Shown here: in pieces, positions 31,998-40,169 of the stretch
Position numbering within the stretch: the first letter of the stretch is position 1
Layout: each line of letters begins with the position of its first letter
IMG/VR virus record: IMGVR_UViG_3300009124_000030
Location: 1-48,922 of that record
Direction: 5' to 3' (one strand)
DNA length: 48,922 bases
Origin: a virus
Notes under the pieces: model-generated
Seen by the model: the letters and a program-made list of their open reading frames with translations, nothing else
Told to the model about the DNA's origin: nothing
Database searches by the model: none
Made by a program: the position numbers and the translations under genes

Positions 31998-33019
31998 ACT
32001 TCCAATGCTTCCGTGTACAGTGATTTGAGGATACCAAAGATGTCTTCTTTGTTTTGAAAATCTGAAACACAAGACTCAAGAATTGAAAGAGTATCTTCCA
32101 CTTCAATGTTATCATCCATCTCACCAATTTCCTGAGAGATGTCTTCAATAATTTTAAGATCGGCAAGGTTTGTATCTTGTAAGCACCTAACTACCTTGTC
32201 AAACTTAACCTGGTCCTCTTTTTGATCTACTACCAGTTTGACATAAGTCCCTTCCAAAGAAGAGAAATCAGTAACTGGCATGTCATCCCTGTAGTATACC
32301 TTGTTAAAGGTATTGTAGGGATTCTCTACAAATGTTAATGAAAGGTCATCAGTATTTAGGATGTGAGCACCACGTCTAGATGAATAATCATTCCAGTAGA
32401 GTTGATATGGGTTACCCAAGTATTGTACATTACCCTTGCGACTCTTCATGTGATAGTGTCCAGAGCAGACCAGATCGAATTTGTTGTATTGATTTGGATC
32501 GTCACCATGATCCATTGTGAGACCAGGGATAACTTCAAATCCATTCAACTCAAGGTGACCCATTACTACAGATGCTTTTGAGTTACTGACCTTCTTTGTG
32601 GTCATCTCTTTATTCTCTTCACAGATCCACGGAAGCAACAGAAATCTCCTACCACCAAAGGTTTTAGCAGTAGGAGTATCGATGATATCGATGTTATTAT
32701 ACTCACCCAACAGCAAAGAAGGTGCGTTGATTCTCAACGTATTCTTATAGTAGATGTCGTGGTTACCACAGAGCATGGTCATCTGGACACCACGATCTGC
32801 TAATGGTTGAAACCACATCTCCTTTGCTGCATCTAGTGATGCAAAGTTGATGCTCTTACGTTTATCAAAGGTATCACCTAGAGCGATTACTTGAGTGATA
32901 CCTTCCTTGTCGATCGTAGGGATAACTACATTGATGTAAAACTGCTCATACAGTTTGACAAAATACTGGTTGTCATTTCTTACACCAAAATGCTGGTCAG
33001 TTATCAAAAGGATCTTCAT
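31994..33019 (-). CDS. 47: Recombination endonuclease subunit gp47 (Mre11/SbcD-like)
   Basis: A metallophosphoesterase nuclease, 341 residues, partner of gp46. The metal-binding motifs are in order: DQHFG (residues 8-12), GDTFD (about 48-52), GNHD (about 85-88), GHLE and SGHYH (about 188-192). A C-terminal region contacts gp46. Its first 23 bases overlap a 52-residue gene upstream. Confidence 0.96.
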   Translation of the reverse strand: MKILLITDQHFGVRNDNQYFVKLYEQFYINVVIPTIDKEGITQVIALGDTFDKRKSINFASLDAAKEMWFQPLADRGVQMTMLCGNHDIYYKNTLRINAPSLLLGEYNNIDIIDTPTAKTFGGRRFLLLPWICEENKEMTTKKVSNSKASVVMGHLELNGFEVIPGLTMDHGDDPNQYNKFDLVCSGHYHMKSRKGNVQYLGNPYQLYWNDYSSRRGAHILNTDDLSLTFVENPYNTFNKVYYRDDMPVTDFSSLEGTYVKLVVDQKEDQVKFDKVVRCLQDTNLADLKIIEDISQEIGEMDDNIEVEDTLSILESCVSDFQNKEDIFGILKSLYTEALEV

Positions 33020-33155
33020 AGGTAATAGTGATACGACGAGTGCGCTTGCCTGTGTGATCTAGCACGCTTGACGTATGATACTCGCCTTTGACCAAATCCG
33101 CAAGCTCTTGTGCCAAGTCTTCGGGACGTTGCTTTGGTCCCCAGAATTTGCTCAT
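32997..33155 (-). CDS. Small protein (52 aa), unknown function
   Basis: A 52-codon gene: it starts MSKFWGPKQRPEDLAQELAD and ends ITITYEDPFDN. The helix-then-beta pattern and charged surface look like a folded domain. It fills the gap between the gp47 start and the 113-residue gene and overlaps gp47 by 23 bases. A GGAGG element lies 17 bases before the ATG, which is rather far; coupling with the upstream gene (stop 33164) is more likely. No family recognised. Confidence 0.65.
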   Translation of the reverse strand: MSKFWGPKQRPEDLAQELADLVKGEYHTSSVLDHTGKRTRRITITYEDPFDN

Positions 33156-33163
33156 GTAGTTTT

Positions 33164-33505
33164 TCACAGTTTACCTCCCACAATCCCGTTGTTTACTACG
33201 CGAGTATGATCACTCAATGTACCTTCTTGAATACACTTAAGATGCCAGCGTGACATTTCCATCACACCTTCTTCGGTGGCACCTGTAAGGAAGTGAGCAC
33301 CATAAGGTTTCTTTAGAATAGAAGTATACAAACCGAATCGCGTCTTCTTTATATAGAATGCATCATCAATCCACTTTACATCTTCTGGAATATTCTTTTC
33401 AATAATATTATTTGGTCCAAGAGTCTGTTTCAATGACGGGTAAATAAACTCTTCGTTTGTTGCCTCTCGCCTTGCTGCTTCTTCTAGCATCTCCTCGTGT
33501 GTCAT
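33164..33505 (-). CDS. Conserved cyanophage protein, unknown function
   Basis: A 113-residue protein. An acidic helix (THEEMLEEAARREATNEEF) leads into a beta-rich domain (WIDDAFYIKKTRFGLYTSIL, then GATEEGVMEMSRWHLKCIQE). The ATG at 33505 shares a base with the gp55 stop (TGATG); a TTG just upstream is rejected. No catalytic motif. It is cotranscribed with gp55, gp47 and gp46. Confidence 0.75.
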   Translation of the reverse strand: MTHEEMLEEAARREATNEEFIYPSLKQTLGPNNIIEKNIPEDVKWIDDAFYIKKTRFGLYTSILKKPYGAHFLTGATEEGVMEMSRWHLKCIQEGTLSDHTRVVNNGIVGGKL

Positions 33506-33981
33506 CAATACCTCATGTTGGTTTCAATACGACTCTTGATGGAATTCATATCAGAGTGATTGTCATTATCGTCAGAGTGGAATACTTGATCGTATCCATT
33601 CTTCTCGATTAGTTTATCACGAATATCCATCTGACGCTTCTCTTTAGCGATGCGCCGAAGGAATGCATAGTAAACGATTTGAGTGAAGTATGCAAATGGG
33701 TTTTTACTCTTAGCGGGATCAAAGTTATCGATGTACTGGACGCAATTCTCTACCCCGTCAGAGATCATATCTTCCTTATACATGTAATTGATAAAGTTAG
33801 GACGATATGAAAGGTGAGTTGCAATCTTTAGAAAGCAATCACCAAGATAATGTGTAATTCTAGGTTTAGGTTTGTCCTGTATCTTGGCAATCTCAACCGC
33901 CGAGCGATACTTAATGATCTCCTCTAAAAATAATTTATTGTCAACGTAGTGTTGTTTTTTCTTAGGAGCCATTAACTGCAT
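33505..33981 (-). CDS. 55: Late transcription sigma factor gp55
   Basis: A small sigma-like protein that redirects host RNA polymerase to late promoters. It has 158 residues (T4: 185). The recognisable core is the sigma region 2-like part: MISDGVENCVQYIDNFDPAK followed by KNPFAYFTQIVYYAFLRRIA. The ATG at 33981 is used; a second ATG three codons later is also possible. There is no SD. A strong host-type promoter lies directly upstream, as expected for a protein made before late transcription begins. Confidence 0.95.
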   Translation of the reverse strand: MQLMAPKKKQHYVDNKLFLEEIIKYRSAVEIAKIQDKPKPRITHYLGDCFLKIATHLSYRPNFINYMYKEDMISDGVENCVQYIDNFDPAKSKNPFAYFTQIVYYAFLRRIAKEKRQMDIRDKLIEKNGYDQVFHSDDNDNHSDMNSIKSRIETNMRY

Positions 33982-34004
33982 TATTTTATTTTACAACCAA
34001 GCAC

Positions 34005-34033
34005 ATATTAGTGTGTCATGACAAAACTGTCAA
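34005..34033 (-). promoter_or_regulatory. Sigma70-type promoter for gp55 (TTGACA-17-TAATAT)
   Basis: On the minus strand a perfect -35 TTGACA, a 17-base spacer and TAATAT (5 of 6) end 24 bases before the gp55 ATG. It is the best host-type promoter in the window and opens the gp55-gp47-gp46 transcript. Confidence 0.75.
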
Positions 34034-34041
34034 GCTTGACA
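34028..34041. promoter_or_regulatory. 14-base perfect palindrome over the gp55 -35 box
   Basis: TGTCAAGCTTGACA is fully self-complementary and contains the -35 hexamer. It could be an operator for a dimeric repressor. The 111-base spacer otherwise holds only the promoter and AT-rich sequence. Confidence 0.45.
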
Positions 34042-34092
34042 CCCTCATGATATTTAATTATACTCAACCATGTCAGGGTTGGAAAGAGAGCT

Positions 34093-34518
34093 CTAAGAAC
34101 CTTTATTCCATTGGTCTTCAAGTTTCTTTCTCATTTCTGAGACCTTTCCGACCAGACCCATATTTTTATTGATGGAGACTTGAGACTCAGTGTCCTCTTC
34201 ATCTCCTTTCTCTTTGCGCCACCACATCTTATACAACATGATTGCCTCCATTGACATGGGTGCAATCGTCACGATGTCTGGCTCTTGTACTATATAGAAG
34301 TCTTCATCTGACCACATCATCCATTTAGTAAATCCTGCTGCCATACCCACTTCACCATCCTTCTGGATAGGATGGATATGAGGGGTTACAGGATCAGAGA
34401 TATAAACAATAGTCACATCATCTTCTGAGGTAGCGATCATGCTACCCATGATTTCTTCTCCAGAGACCAACTTGGCGGTCCCATAGAATTCGTTTTCGTG
34501 GCGAATGTAATTGATCAT
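34093..34518 (-). CDS. Sm-like protein (paralogue D)
   Basis: A 141-residue protein. The N-terminal two thirds show the pattern of the Sm-like family of this window: TAKLVSGEEIMGSMIA, an aromatic strand FTKWMMWSDEDFYIV and VTIAPMSMEAIMLYKM. This ending closely parallels the DIMTILDPAPAVLSAY of paralogue A. A charged C-terminal extension (about 100-141) is extra. It overlaps the UvsW stop (ATGA). An RNA-related role is inferred from fold only. Confidence 0.72.
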   Translation of the reverse strand: MINYIRHENEFYGTAKLVSGEEIMGSMIATSEDDVTIVYISDPVTPHIHPIQKDGEVGMAAGFTKWMMWSDEDFYIVQEPDIVTIAPMSMEAIMLYKMWWRKEKGDEEDTESQVSINKNMGLVGKVSEMRKKLEDQWNKGS

Positions 34519-35975
34519 TTTCGTAGGTTTACCTTCGTTACTTCATAATCAAATTTCTCTTCATCATAGATCTTCATTCGTTCTATGAGGTGACGGAGAG
34601 TGTAGTTGTGTCGGTTGCCTCTGGAGCAATCATCAGCAAGGTCGTATAGTACAGCCTGTGCTTTGTTGTCTCCTTTACGCAAGACACGACCAATAGATTG
34701 GAGGTTTCTTACTCTAGATTTGCTCGGGGATGCAAATATCACATTATGTAGATTACGAATGTTGATACCAGTTGAGAAAGTACCGTATGAAGCGAGGATG
34801 ATTGCATTCTTTTCAGACTCACAAATCTTTCTTGCTTCCTCCCTCTCTACAGCATCAACACCACCATGGATGAAAAAGATCTTTCGACCTTTCTCTACTT
34901 TGTTATTTAGCATTTCCCAAAGAGGGTCTCCGTGCTTCTCGATATAGTTAAATAGTATCAAAGTATTACCGTCTAGGTCATTAGCAAGGTTACAAATGAA
35001 TTTGTTACGACCTGGATGTGATACGATATAGTCCATCTCTTGCTGATATGAATCGAATGGAACATGACCATGCTTCAACAAAAGGATCTTCACCTTCAGG
35101 GGAGTCAGTTGCCCCTTCTTCATCAGGTCTGCCGTACTCGTCACCCTGTCGCACCGCCCAAACAAACCTTCAAGCACTAACTGATGCGTGTGCATCCCAT
35201 CAAGGGTGCCTGTCAGTCCAACTCGGTACTTTGCGTCATGACATTTCTGAAGAATCCCAGTAAGACTCTTCGCCTTGTATAGGTGTGCCTCGTCACCAAT
35301 AATGACATCAAACCTTTCAAAGAATTTACGAGGTTCTTTATAGATACTTTGCCATGTAGAAATGACTACAGGACTCTCAGAATATTTTTCTGTGCCACCC
35401 ATAATCTTGTGGACATAATGATCTGCTGCCCACCCATAGTCCTTAAAGTCTTGTGTCAACTGAGAGACCAGTGACGTGGTAGGCACAATAATAAGTACAT
35501 TTCTATTGTGTTGGAGATGCCAACGCACTAGGGTATAGATGATTAGAGACTTTCCTGATCCCGTAGGCGATAGTAGTAACTTGCGATGCTGCTTAATTGC
35601 CGTGAAAAGTGCTCGTAACTGGTAGTCTCGAATCTTAAATGGGAGTCCCAAAGATCTAACAAAAGACGCAACGCTTTCAGGTGAGACATATTCTTCCTCG
35701 TCGTTTGGGATTCCGTAAAATTTACTATCTTTAATCGAATACTCGTATCCTTTCTCCTCTAGGTATTCACATAGGTAATCAAAAAGACCCACATATATCT
35801 CCCCAGTGCCAGGAGAATACAAGCGGATCTTTCCATCCCAAACGCGATTTTTATACTGTGGCATAAACTTTGCCCCAGGCACTTCAAACGAGAAGTGCTC
35901 ACTCAATTCCTTGTGTAGGTGCTGCTCGCCATCAACCTTCAGAAAAACTTCGTTTTTCTTTTCGATAGTAATCAT
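34515..35975 (-). CDS. uvsW: DNA/RNA helicase UvsW
   Basis: A superfamily 2 helicase (486 residues; T4: 503) that unwinds branched DNA and R-loops, ending origin-dependent replication. An N-terminal domain (1-110) precedes motif I SPTGSGKS, motif II DEAH, motif III GLTGTLDG and motif VI QSIGRVLRKG. It overlaps UvsY at its start (ATGA) and the Sm-like gene at its end. Confidence 0.96.
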   Translation of the reverse strand: MITIEKKNEVFLKVDGEQHLHKELSEHFSFEVPGAKFMPQYKNRVWDGKIRLYSPGTGEIYVGLFDYLCEYLEEKGYEYSIKDSKFYGIPNDEEEYVSPESVASFVRSLGLPFKIRDYQLRALFTAIKQHRKLLLSPTGSGKSLIIYTLVRWHLQHNRNVLIIVPTTSLVSQLTQDFKDYGWAADHYVHKIMGGTEKYSESPVVISTWQSIYKEPRKFFERFDVIIGDEAHLYKAKSLTGILQKCHDAKYRVGLTGTLDGMHTHQLVLEGLFGRCDRVTSTADLMKKGQLTPLKVKILLLKHGHVPFDSYQQEMDYIVSHPGRNKFICNLANDLDGNTLILFNYIEKHGDPLWEMLNNKVEKGRKIFFIHGGVDAVEREEARKICESEKNAIILASYGTFSTGINIRNLHNVIFASPSKSRVRNLQSIGRVLRKGDNKAQAVLYDLADDCSRGNRHNYTLRHLIERMKIYDEEKFDYEVTKVNLRK

Positions 35976-36415
35976 CTTATTCCATAGTATTTCACAATAT
36001 CAATAGTATTCTTAATCATGAATCCACGACTGTCGATCTGTTTAAGTATCCTATCAATAGAATTTATACAAGTTTCAAGGTAGTCAATCTTCTGCTTCGA
36101 TCTGCACAACTCTTTATCACTATCAATGTACATGGGGAGATCTCCCTTGAGCACCTTAAGGTCAAAGGGATTTTCTTTATATACATGTGCAGGTGCCTTG
36201 CCTGAATAGTATTCAAACTTATCTCTGTACATCTGCTTATGCTTAGTCTCTGCCTCTGACAGCATAAGTTTGAATTGATTATAAAACTGCAAATACTTTG
36301 CGTGAAGACGGGGGATTTCCATACTGTCGTTTGCCAATAGCTCTGGCAATTCCCTGTGGTCGAAGAATGATTCAGAGTCCTTCTTCCACATCTCCTCAAT
36401 TTTGTCAAGATTCAT
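35972..36415 (-). CDS. uvsY: Recombination mediator UvsY
   Basis: It helps UvsX displace single-strand binding protein. It has 147 residues (T4: 137). The diagnostic N-terminus MNLDKIEEMWKKDSE is followed by MEIPRLHAKYLQFYNQFKLM and KFEYYSGKAP, matching the conserved UvsY helices. Coupled by ATGA to the tube-like structural gene upstream. Confidence 0.95.
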   Translation of the reverse strand: MNLDKIEEMWKKDSESFFDHRELPELLANDSMEIPRLHAKYLQFYNQFKLMLSEAETKHKQMYRDKFEYYSGKAPAHVYKENPFDLKVLKGDLPMYIDSDKELCRSKQKIDYLETCINSIDRILKQIDSRGFMIKNTIDIVKYYGIR

Positions 36416-36990
36416 GTTAAACGAGTATCACGAGCGTAGGTTACTGTATCTTGTATCTCATAGCTCTGGTAGGTAAACGACACAGATGCCATGGCATACT
36501 CAGTACCATCAACTGTAGCACTAAATTCCAATGCGCTCAACCCTTGGGGAATCAACCCCTTGAATACTACGTTGAAATTCATATTGAAATTGCTATTCAG
36601 CACAGTCAATGTACCATCAGCATAGCGATGACTTACATCATCATTTAGAGCAGATGCATTACCATACTCACTATCCATTTTCTTCAAGAAAGTAATGCGC
36701 TCACCTGTAAAGTCAGGAGTGCCTAGCGCACGAATCCAGTTGTGCATGATCATATAATTTTCTAGATCTTCATCAATCAAAAAATTGATTGTGAGGGGAT
36801 CATACTCCATGAATCCTTCAAGCGGCAGGGATCTCAATGGAGAGGGTTGTTGCTGCATCTTCAGCGTCATCGCTGGAATGTTTGCAGACTGACAGAAGTA
36901 TGCCACCTTAGGAAACTTCGCAAGTAGAAACTTAAACCCAATGGGAGACAGGTAGTTTCTATTTTCAATTTGTTTATTCCATGTCGTCAT
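36412..36990 (-). CDS. Tail-tube-fold structural protein
   Basis: A 192-residue protein. The features NIPAMTLKMQQQ, the Gly-aromatic element EGFMEYDPLTINFLIDEDLE, NYMIMHNWIRALG and a C-terminal beta strand resemble the beta-barrel tail tube/baseplate family (gp19-like fold). It is clearly different from the gp19 at 42690. In cyanophages a gene of this kind sits next to uvsY. It could be a tube-initiator or baseplate-hub component; the exact role is not settled. A GATAAATA late motif lies 39 bases upstream. Confidence 0.78.
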   Translation of the reverse strand: MTTWNKQIENRNYLSPIGFKFLLAKFPKVAYFCQSANIPAMTLKMQQQPSPLRSLPLEGFMEYDPLTINFLIDEDLENYMIMHNWIRALGTPDFTGERITFLKKMDSEYGNASALNDDVSHRYADGTLTVLNSNFNMNFNVVFKGLIPQGLSALEFSATVDGTEYAMASVSFTYQSYEIQDTVTYARDTRLT

Positions 36991-37029
36991 GAATTTGATC
37001 CTTAAGGAGCTCTTCTAATCTTCTCCTTG

Positions 37030-37037
37030 TATTTATC
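37030..37037 (-). promoter_or_regulatory. Putative late promoter GATAAATA
   Basis: GATAAATA on the minus strand, 39 bases before the ATG at 36990, in the 84-base spacer after the 71-residue gene. It would drive the tube-like protein, UvsY and UvsW late. Confidence 0.55.
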
Positions 37038-37074
37038 GAATCATGTTGATCTCTTTCAGCATGACGATTCCACT

Positions 37075-37290
37075 CTATAAGGTTATCTTTAACCATGACA
37101 CAAGAGGTGGGATTACTCCAATGAGTCGAAGAAGACCTTCAGCAAAAAGTGCAAGAACAACCCAACCAACACACATACTAATAATCGAAGCATTACGATT
37201 GTGTTTTCGTATGGCATCATCAATCATCTCCTGCACTTCTTCTTTGGTTGTCCACTCAGGTGGATCAACATTCTTCCATTTCCATTTCAT
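37075..37290 (-). CDS. Small single-span membrane protein (71 aa)
   Basis: A 71-residue protein. A charged N-terminal helix (DPPEWTTKEEVQEMIDDAI) precedes one membrane span (SIISMCVGWVVLALFAEGLL, about 35-54) and a hydrophobic C-terminus. The ATG overlaps the stop of the 51-residue gene (ATGA). It belongs to a three-gene group of short proteins after the capsid terminator. Function unknown. Confidence 0.65.
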   Translation of the reverse strand: MKWKWKNVDPPEWTTKEEVQEMIDDAIRKHNRNASIISMCVGWVVLALFAEGLLRLIGVIPPLVSWLKITL

Positions 37291-37442
37291 GCTTCTTCAC
37301 CATACCAGAAGTCTGCCCAGTCTTCTGCATCCCCCTCATATACAGGGCATGGCTCTTCCATTAAGATATCTGTCTTCATACGGAGAGTTGCCTCTCGCAA
37401 TTCAGGCAGCAATTTGTCGATGAAGTCTAGATCTTTTTTCAT
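37287..37442 (-). CDS. Small acidic protein (51 aa)
   Basis: A 51-codon gene: it starts MKKDLDFIDKLLPELREATL and ends DWADFWYGEEA. It is strongly acidic toward the C-terminus with several Trp/Tyr. It starts with ATGA coupling to the 49-residue gene and ends in an ATGA overlap with the membrane protein gene. Both couplings support a real gene. No family recognised. Confidence 0.68.
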   Translation of the reverse strand: MKKDLDFIDKLLPELREATLRMKTDILMEEPCPVYEGDAEDWADFWYGEEA

Positions 37443-37588
37443 TGTCGATATTCGTTGAGTATGTCTAGGATTCTATTGTACGCTTCATGGGCACCGTTGT
37501 GCCAATCTCCATTTTTATTTTTATGTTTGCCGTCGTATAATTCAGTCTTCAATTTATAAACTCTTGCGAGTATATCAGTCTTTAGCAT
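37439..37588 (-). CDS. Small basic protein (49 aa)
   Basis: A 49-codon gene starting MLKTDILARVYKLKTELYDG, with a Lys/His/Asn-rich middle and the ending AYNRILDILNEYRQ. An in-frame ATG five codons upstream (37603) is possible. The stop overlaps the next ATG. It is the first gene after the capsid terminator region on the same strand. Function unknown. Confidence 0.6.
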   Translation of the reverse strand: MLKTDILARVYKLKTELYDGKHKNKNGDWHNGAHEAYNRILDILNEYRQ

Positions 37589-37630
37589 GATCCCGCGTGG
37601 CATGATGTACTTTTCATTATGACACTATTT

Positions 37631-37660
37631 AATAAAAAAGGCATCCCCGAAAGGATGCCC
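37631..37660 (-). terminator. Rho-independent terminator after the capsid gene
   Basis: On the minus strand GGCATCC and GGATGCC pair around a short loop and are followed by a run of six T (37634-37639). It lies 27 bases after the gp23 stop and closes the late head gene transcript. Confidence 0.88.
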
Positions 37661-37687
37661 GTGTGTTGATATCTTGATATCAATGGA

Positions 37688-39049
37688 TCACATAAGGTTG
37701 GTGACCTTGACGCGACGGTAGTAACGGTTAGCGTTAGCGGTGAGTGCGCCTTGACCTTGTGCCAGACCTTCAGCGAAGGGATTAGCGACCATGCCGTAGC
37801 GGGTCTTGAATCCAATCTTGGGCTGGAAGGTGTCCTGACCAACGGCACGGACCATCTGCAGGGGCACATAAGGGCAGTAGAAGAGACCTGCGTCATATGC
37901 ACTGCTGCCTTTGTAACCTGCCACATAGAAGTGAGCGTCGGAAACGTTAGCAGAGTAAGGATCGACGTAGACCTTAATACGACCGTTAAGAGTACCTGCG
38001 AGGGTGCTGCTGTTGTCGTCGGGAAGCAGGTTGCTGTTACCAGACAGAGCAGGGGTGTAATCGAGCACACCAGCCATGGACAGAGCAGATGCCACATCAG
38101 CAGAGCAGATGAGGATGTTGCCCTTCCCGCGACGAGTCTCGTGTCCGATAGCATTCATGTCTCTCTCGATTTGGAAGAGAAGACCTTTGAATTTCTCAAC
38201 AGACCAGCGACCGTTGGAGTCAACGTCGAGGTCAAACACACCAGCAGTTGCTGTGTTGTTCTGAGCACCAGGACGAGCGATCTTGTAAACAGTACGGACA
38301 ACCTCACGGTTGATCTCTGCCAGCACTTCAGTGCTGAGGATGTTTGCAAGCTCGGACTCAGCGTCCAGACCATGGACTGCCTTCAGGTCTTGAGCAAGCT
38401 CAAGGCTGTATTCTGCTTTCAGAGCGCGTGACTTCGCAGTAACGGTGACCTTCTCAATCGAGAAGCCCATTTCGTTGAAGTGGTTAGTAGATCCATCACC
38501 CAGTGCTTCAGACTGAGCGGTTGTCATGCCCTGACCACCAATGGTGTAGTTACCAGCAGCGTCAGCAAGCAGACCAGGATTAGATCCAGTCTGGGTGTTG
38601 GATGCAAGACCGTTTGCACTATTCTCGGAAGAATGCTCGGAGTCAACTTCGTTGAAGAAGGTCTCAACGCCGCTGTTGTTGATGTCTCTGTTGGTGCCCT
38701 TAGTGGAGCGCATTGCAAAGATCAGTCCAGTAGGACCAGTCATTGGTTGCACACCGCAGATGTCATAAGCAATAAGCTTAGGCATGGAGCGACGGATGAG
38801 GCTGATCAGCACAGGGTCGAAACCTGCAACAGGACCAGTAGCGGTGCTACCACCCGAGTAGCCAGTGCCACCGAGGCTGTTGGTAGGAGCAGCTTCGGTC
38901 ATCAGACCGCGCTCTTCCTTGAGGAATCTTTCTTGGTTTTCCAGGAGGACAGAGGTCACTGCCTTTCTGTAGTTATCCTTGATACCATCGATCTCGGAAT
39001 GTTCCAGAATGGGTGCCCACTTTTCCTGGAGATGTTCTGCGTTAAACAT
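37688..39049 (-). CDS. 23: Major capsid protein gp23
   Basis: The main shell protein of the head, cleaved by gp21 during maturation. It has 453 residues (T4: 521). The start MFNAEHLQEKWAPILEHSEI and the segment LIYDICGVQPMTGPTGLIFA (here with LIAYDICG) identify it. The N-terminal ~50 residues, up to MTEAAPTNSLGG, are the likely propeptide. A strong SD (AAAGGAG) precedes the ATG. No separate gp24 vertex gene is seen in this window. Confidence 0.97.
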   Translation of the reverse strand: MFNAEHLQEKWAPILEHSEIDGIKDNYRKAVTSVLLENQERFLKEERGLMTEAAPTNSLGGTGYSGGSTATGPVAGFDPVLISLIRRSMPKLIAYDICGVQPMTGPTGLIFAMRSTKGTNRDINNSGVETFFNEVDSEHSSENSANGLASNTQTGSNPGLLADAAGNYTIGGQGMTTAQSEALGDGSTNHFNEMGFSIEKVTVTAKSRALKAEYSLELAQDLKAVHGLDAESELANILSTEVLAEINREVVRTVYKIARPGAQNNTATAGVFDLDVDSNGRWSVEKFKGLLFQIERDMNAIGHETRRGKGNILICSADVASALSMAGVLDYTPALSGNSNLLPDDNSSTLAGTLNGRIKVYVDPYSANVSDAHFYVAGYKGSSAYDAGLFYCPYVPLQMVRAVGQDTFQPKIGFKTRYGMVANPFAEGLAQGQGALTANANRYYRRVKVTNLM

Positions 39050-39081
39050 GTTTCTCCTTTAATTGGTAGTGAGGTTAAAGA

Positions 39082-40122
39082 TTAGTTGTTGCTCCAACGG
39101 GAAATCGCTGCTGCATATGCAGACATTGCGTCCCCAATAGGTGCGTTCTCTACTTGTACATCTTCGGTGACCGTAGTCACTTCAGGTTTGGTAGAGAAAT
39201 ATGATTCACGGAGGGTTGAGACTTTCACACGGAATGCCTCTTCATTGTCAAACTCAACAGCTTCCGCCAAGGACACAAGCTTCTCGCGTTGCGAGAGACT
39301 CAGACCTTCAGCGATTTCTGTCACAATCCCATTCTTGATATAGCTGCCAACCTCATGGGTGAGACCAACATTTTCTTCAATCGACTCGTTGAGTTTTGTT
39401 TCCATGGTTTCCAGTTGCTCTTGCAGCTCGCTGACAAGATCAACCTTTTCTTCGGGGAGATCAATATAGTTCTCCACGAAAACTTTCTTGAGACCGTCCA
39501 TAACAGACTCTGCCATCTCATTCTTGAGTCCGTGCTCGATAGCGAGCTCGTTATTCTTGACCCAGTTTGAGACTGCATAAGTCAGGTACTCGTCAACAGA
39601 CTCAGCGAGACTGGACTTGACGGTTTCAATTTCTTCTTCAAGGACTTTAGCGTAGTCCTCGTGCATACGCTCCAGCTCTTCATTGAGTCTGGACACCACT
39701 GCGGCTTCAAAGATAGTCTTTGCTTTCTCTTTGAATTCTTCCGACAGATCCTCACCTTCTGTGAGTGCGGCAACATCAGCAGAAAGATCCACTTCAAGGA
39801 TCGTCTCTTCTGCTTCTTCCTCAGCGATCACTTCGCCCTCGGGCTCGTGACCTGCCTTCACATCACCCTTAGCAGCAAATTCTGCTTTAGCGCCAGAAGC
39901 GTCAGAGGGTTTTGTTGTAGGTGCAGTAGCATTCCCACCAGCAATAGTTTTAAACTTATTGCTGTCATCATCGGGCTTGCTATTTTGTGGCGTAGGACCA
40001 CCGAGATCTTGCACGCTAGCGAGACTACTACCGTCAGCGCCCAGCTTAGGCTGAGGATCGGCAGGTTTTGCGCCAGCGGTTACACTCGATTCATCCAGAT
40101 TGTTTTCAATCTTTTGTGACAT
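39082..40122 (-). CDS. 22: Prohead core scaffold protein gp22
   Basis: An assembly core protein degraded by gp21 when the head matures. It has 346 residues, larger than T4 gp22 (269). The N-terminal ~110 residues are Pro/Gly/Lys-rich and probably disordered. The rest is a long acidic, Glu-rich helical coiled region (LSEEFKEKAKTIFEAAVVSR and similar), typical of scaffolds. It lies between protease and capsid genes, as in T4. A GATAAATA late motif is 39 bases upstream. Confidence 0.93.
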   Translation of the reverse strand: MSQKIENNLDESSVTAGAKPADPQPKLGADGSSLASVQDLGGPTPQNSKPDDDSNKFKTIAGGNATAPTTKPSDASGAKAEFAAKGDVKAGHEPEGEVIAEEEAEETILEVDLSADVAALTEGEDLSEEFKEKAKTIFEAAVVSRLNEELERMHEDYAKVLEEEIETVKSSLAESVDEYLTYAVSNWVKNNELAIEHGLKNEMAESVMDGLKKVFVENYIDLPEEKVDLVSELQEQLETMETKLNESIEENVGLTHEVGSYIKNGIVTEIAEGLSLSQREKLVSLAEAVEFDNEEAFRVKVSTLRESYFSTKPEVTTVTEDVQVENAPIGDAMSAYAAAISRWSNN

Positions 40123-40161
40123 TGTAGTCTCCTTGGTACAAACGTGCGTTATGCTATGAAT

Positions 40162-40169
40162 TATTTATC
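40162..40169 (-). promoter_or_regulatory. Putative late promoter GATAAATA before gp22
   Basis: GATAAATA on the minus strand, 39 bases before the gp22 ATG, partly overlapping the end of the gp21 gene. It would give extra transcript for gp22 and gp23, both needed in large amounts. Confidence 0.6.

Noticed and set aside
34060-34110. Possible terminator after the Sm-like paralogue D (AGAGCTCT)
   Set aside because: The inverted repeat is only a short palindrome without a following U-tract.
37582-38154. Minus-strand frame of 190 codons
   Set aside because: It is an alternative frame within gp23, which is clearly coding.
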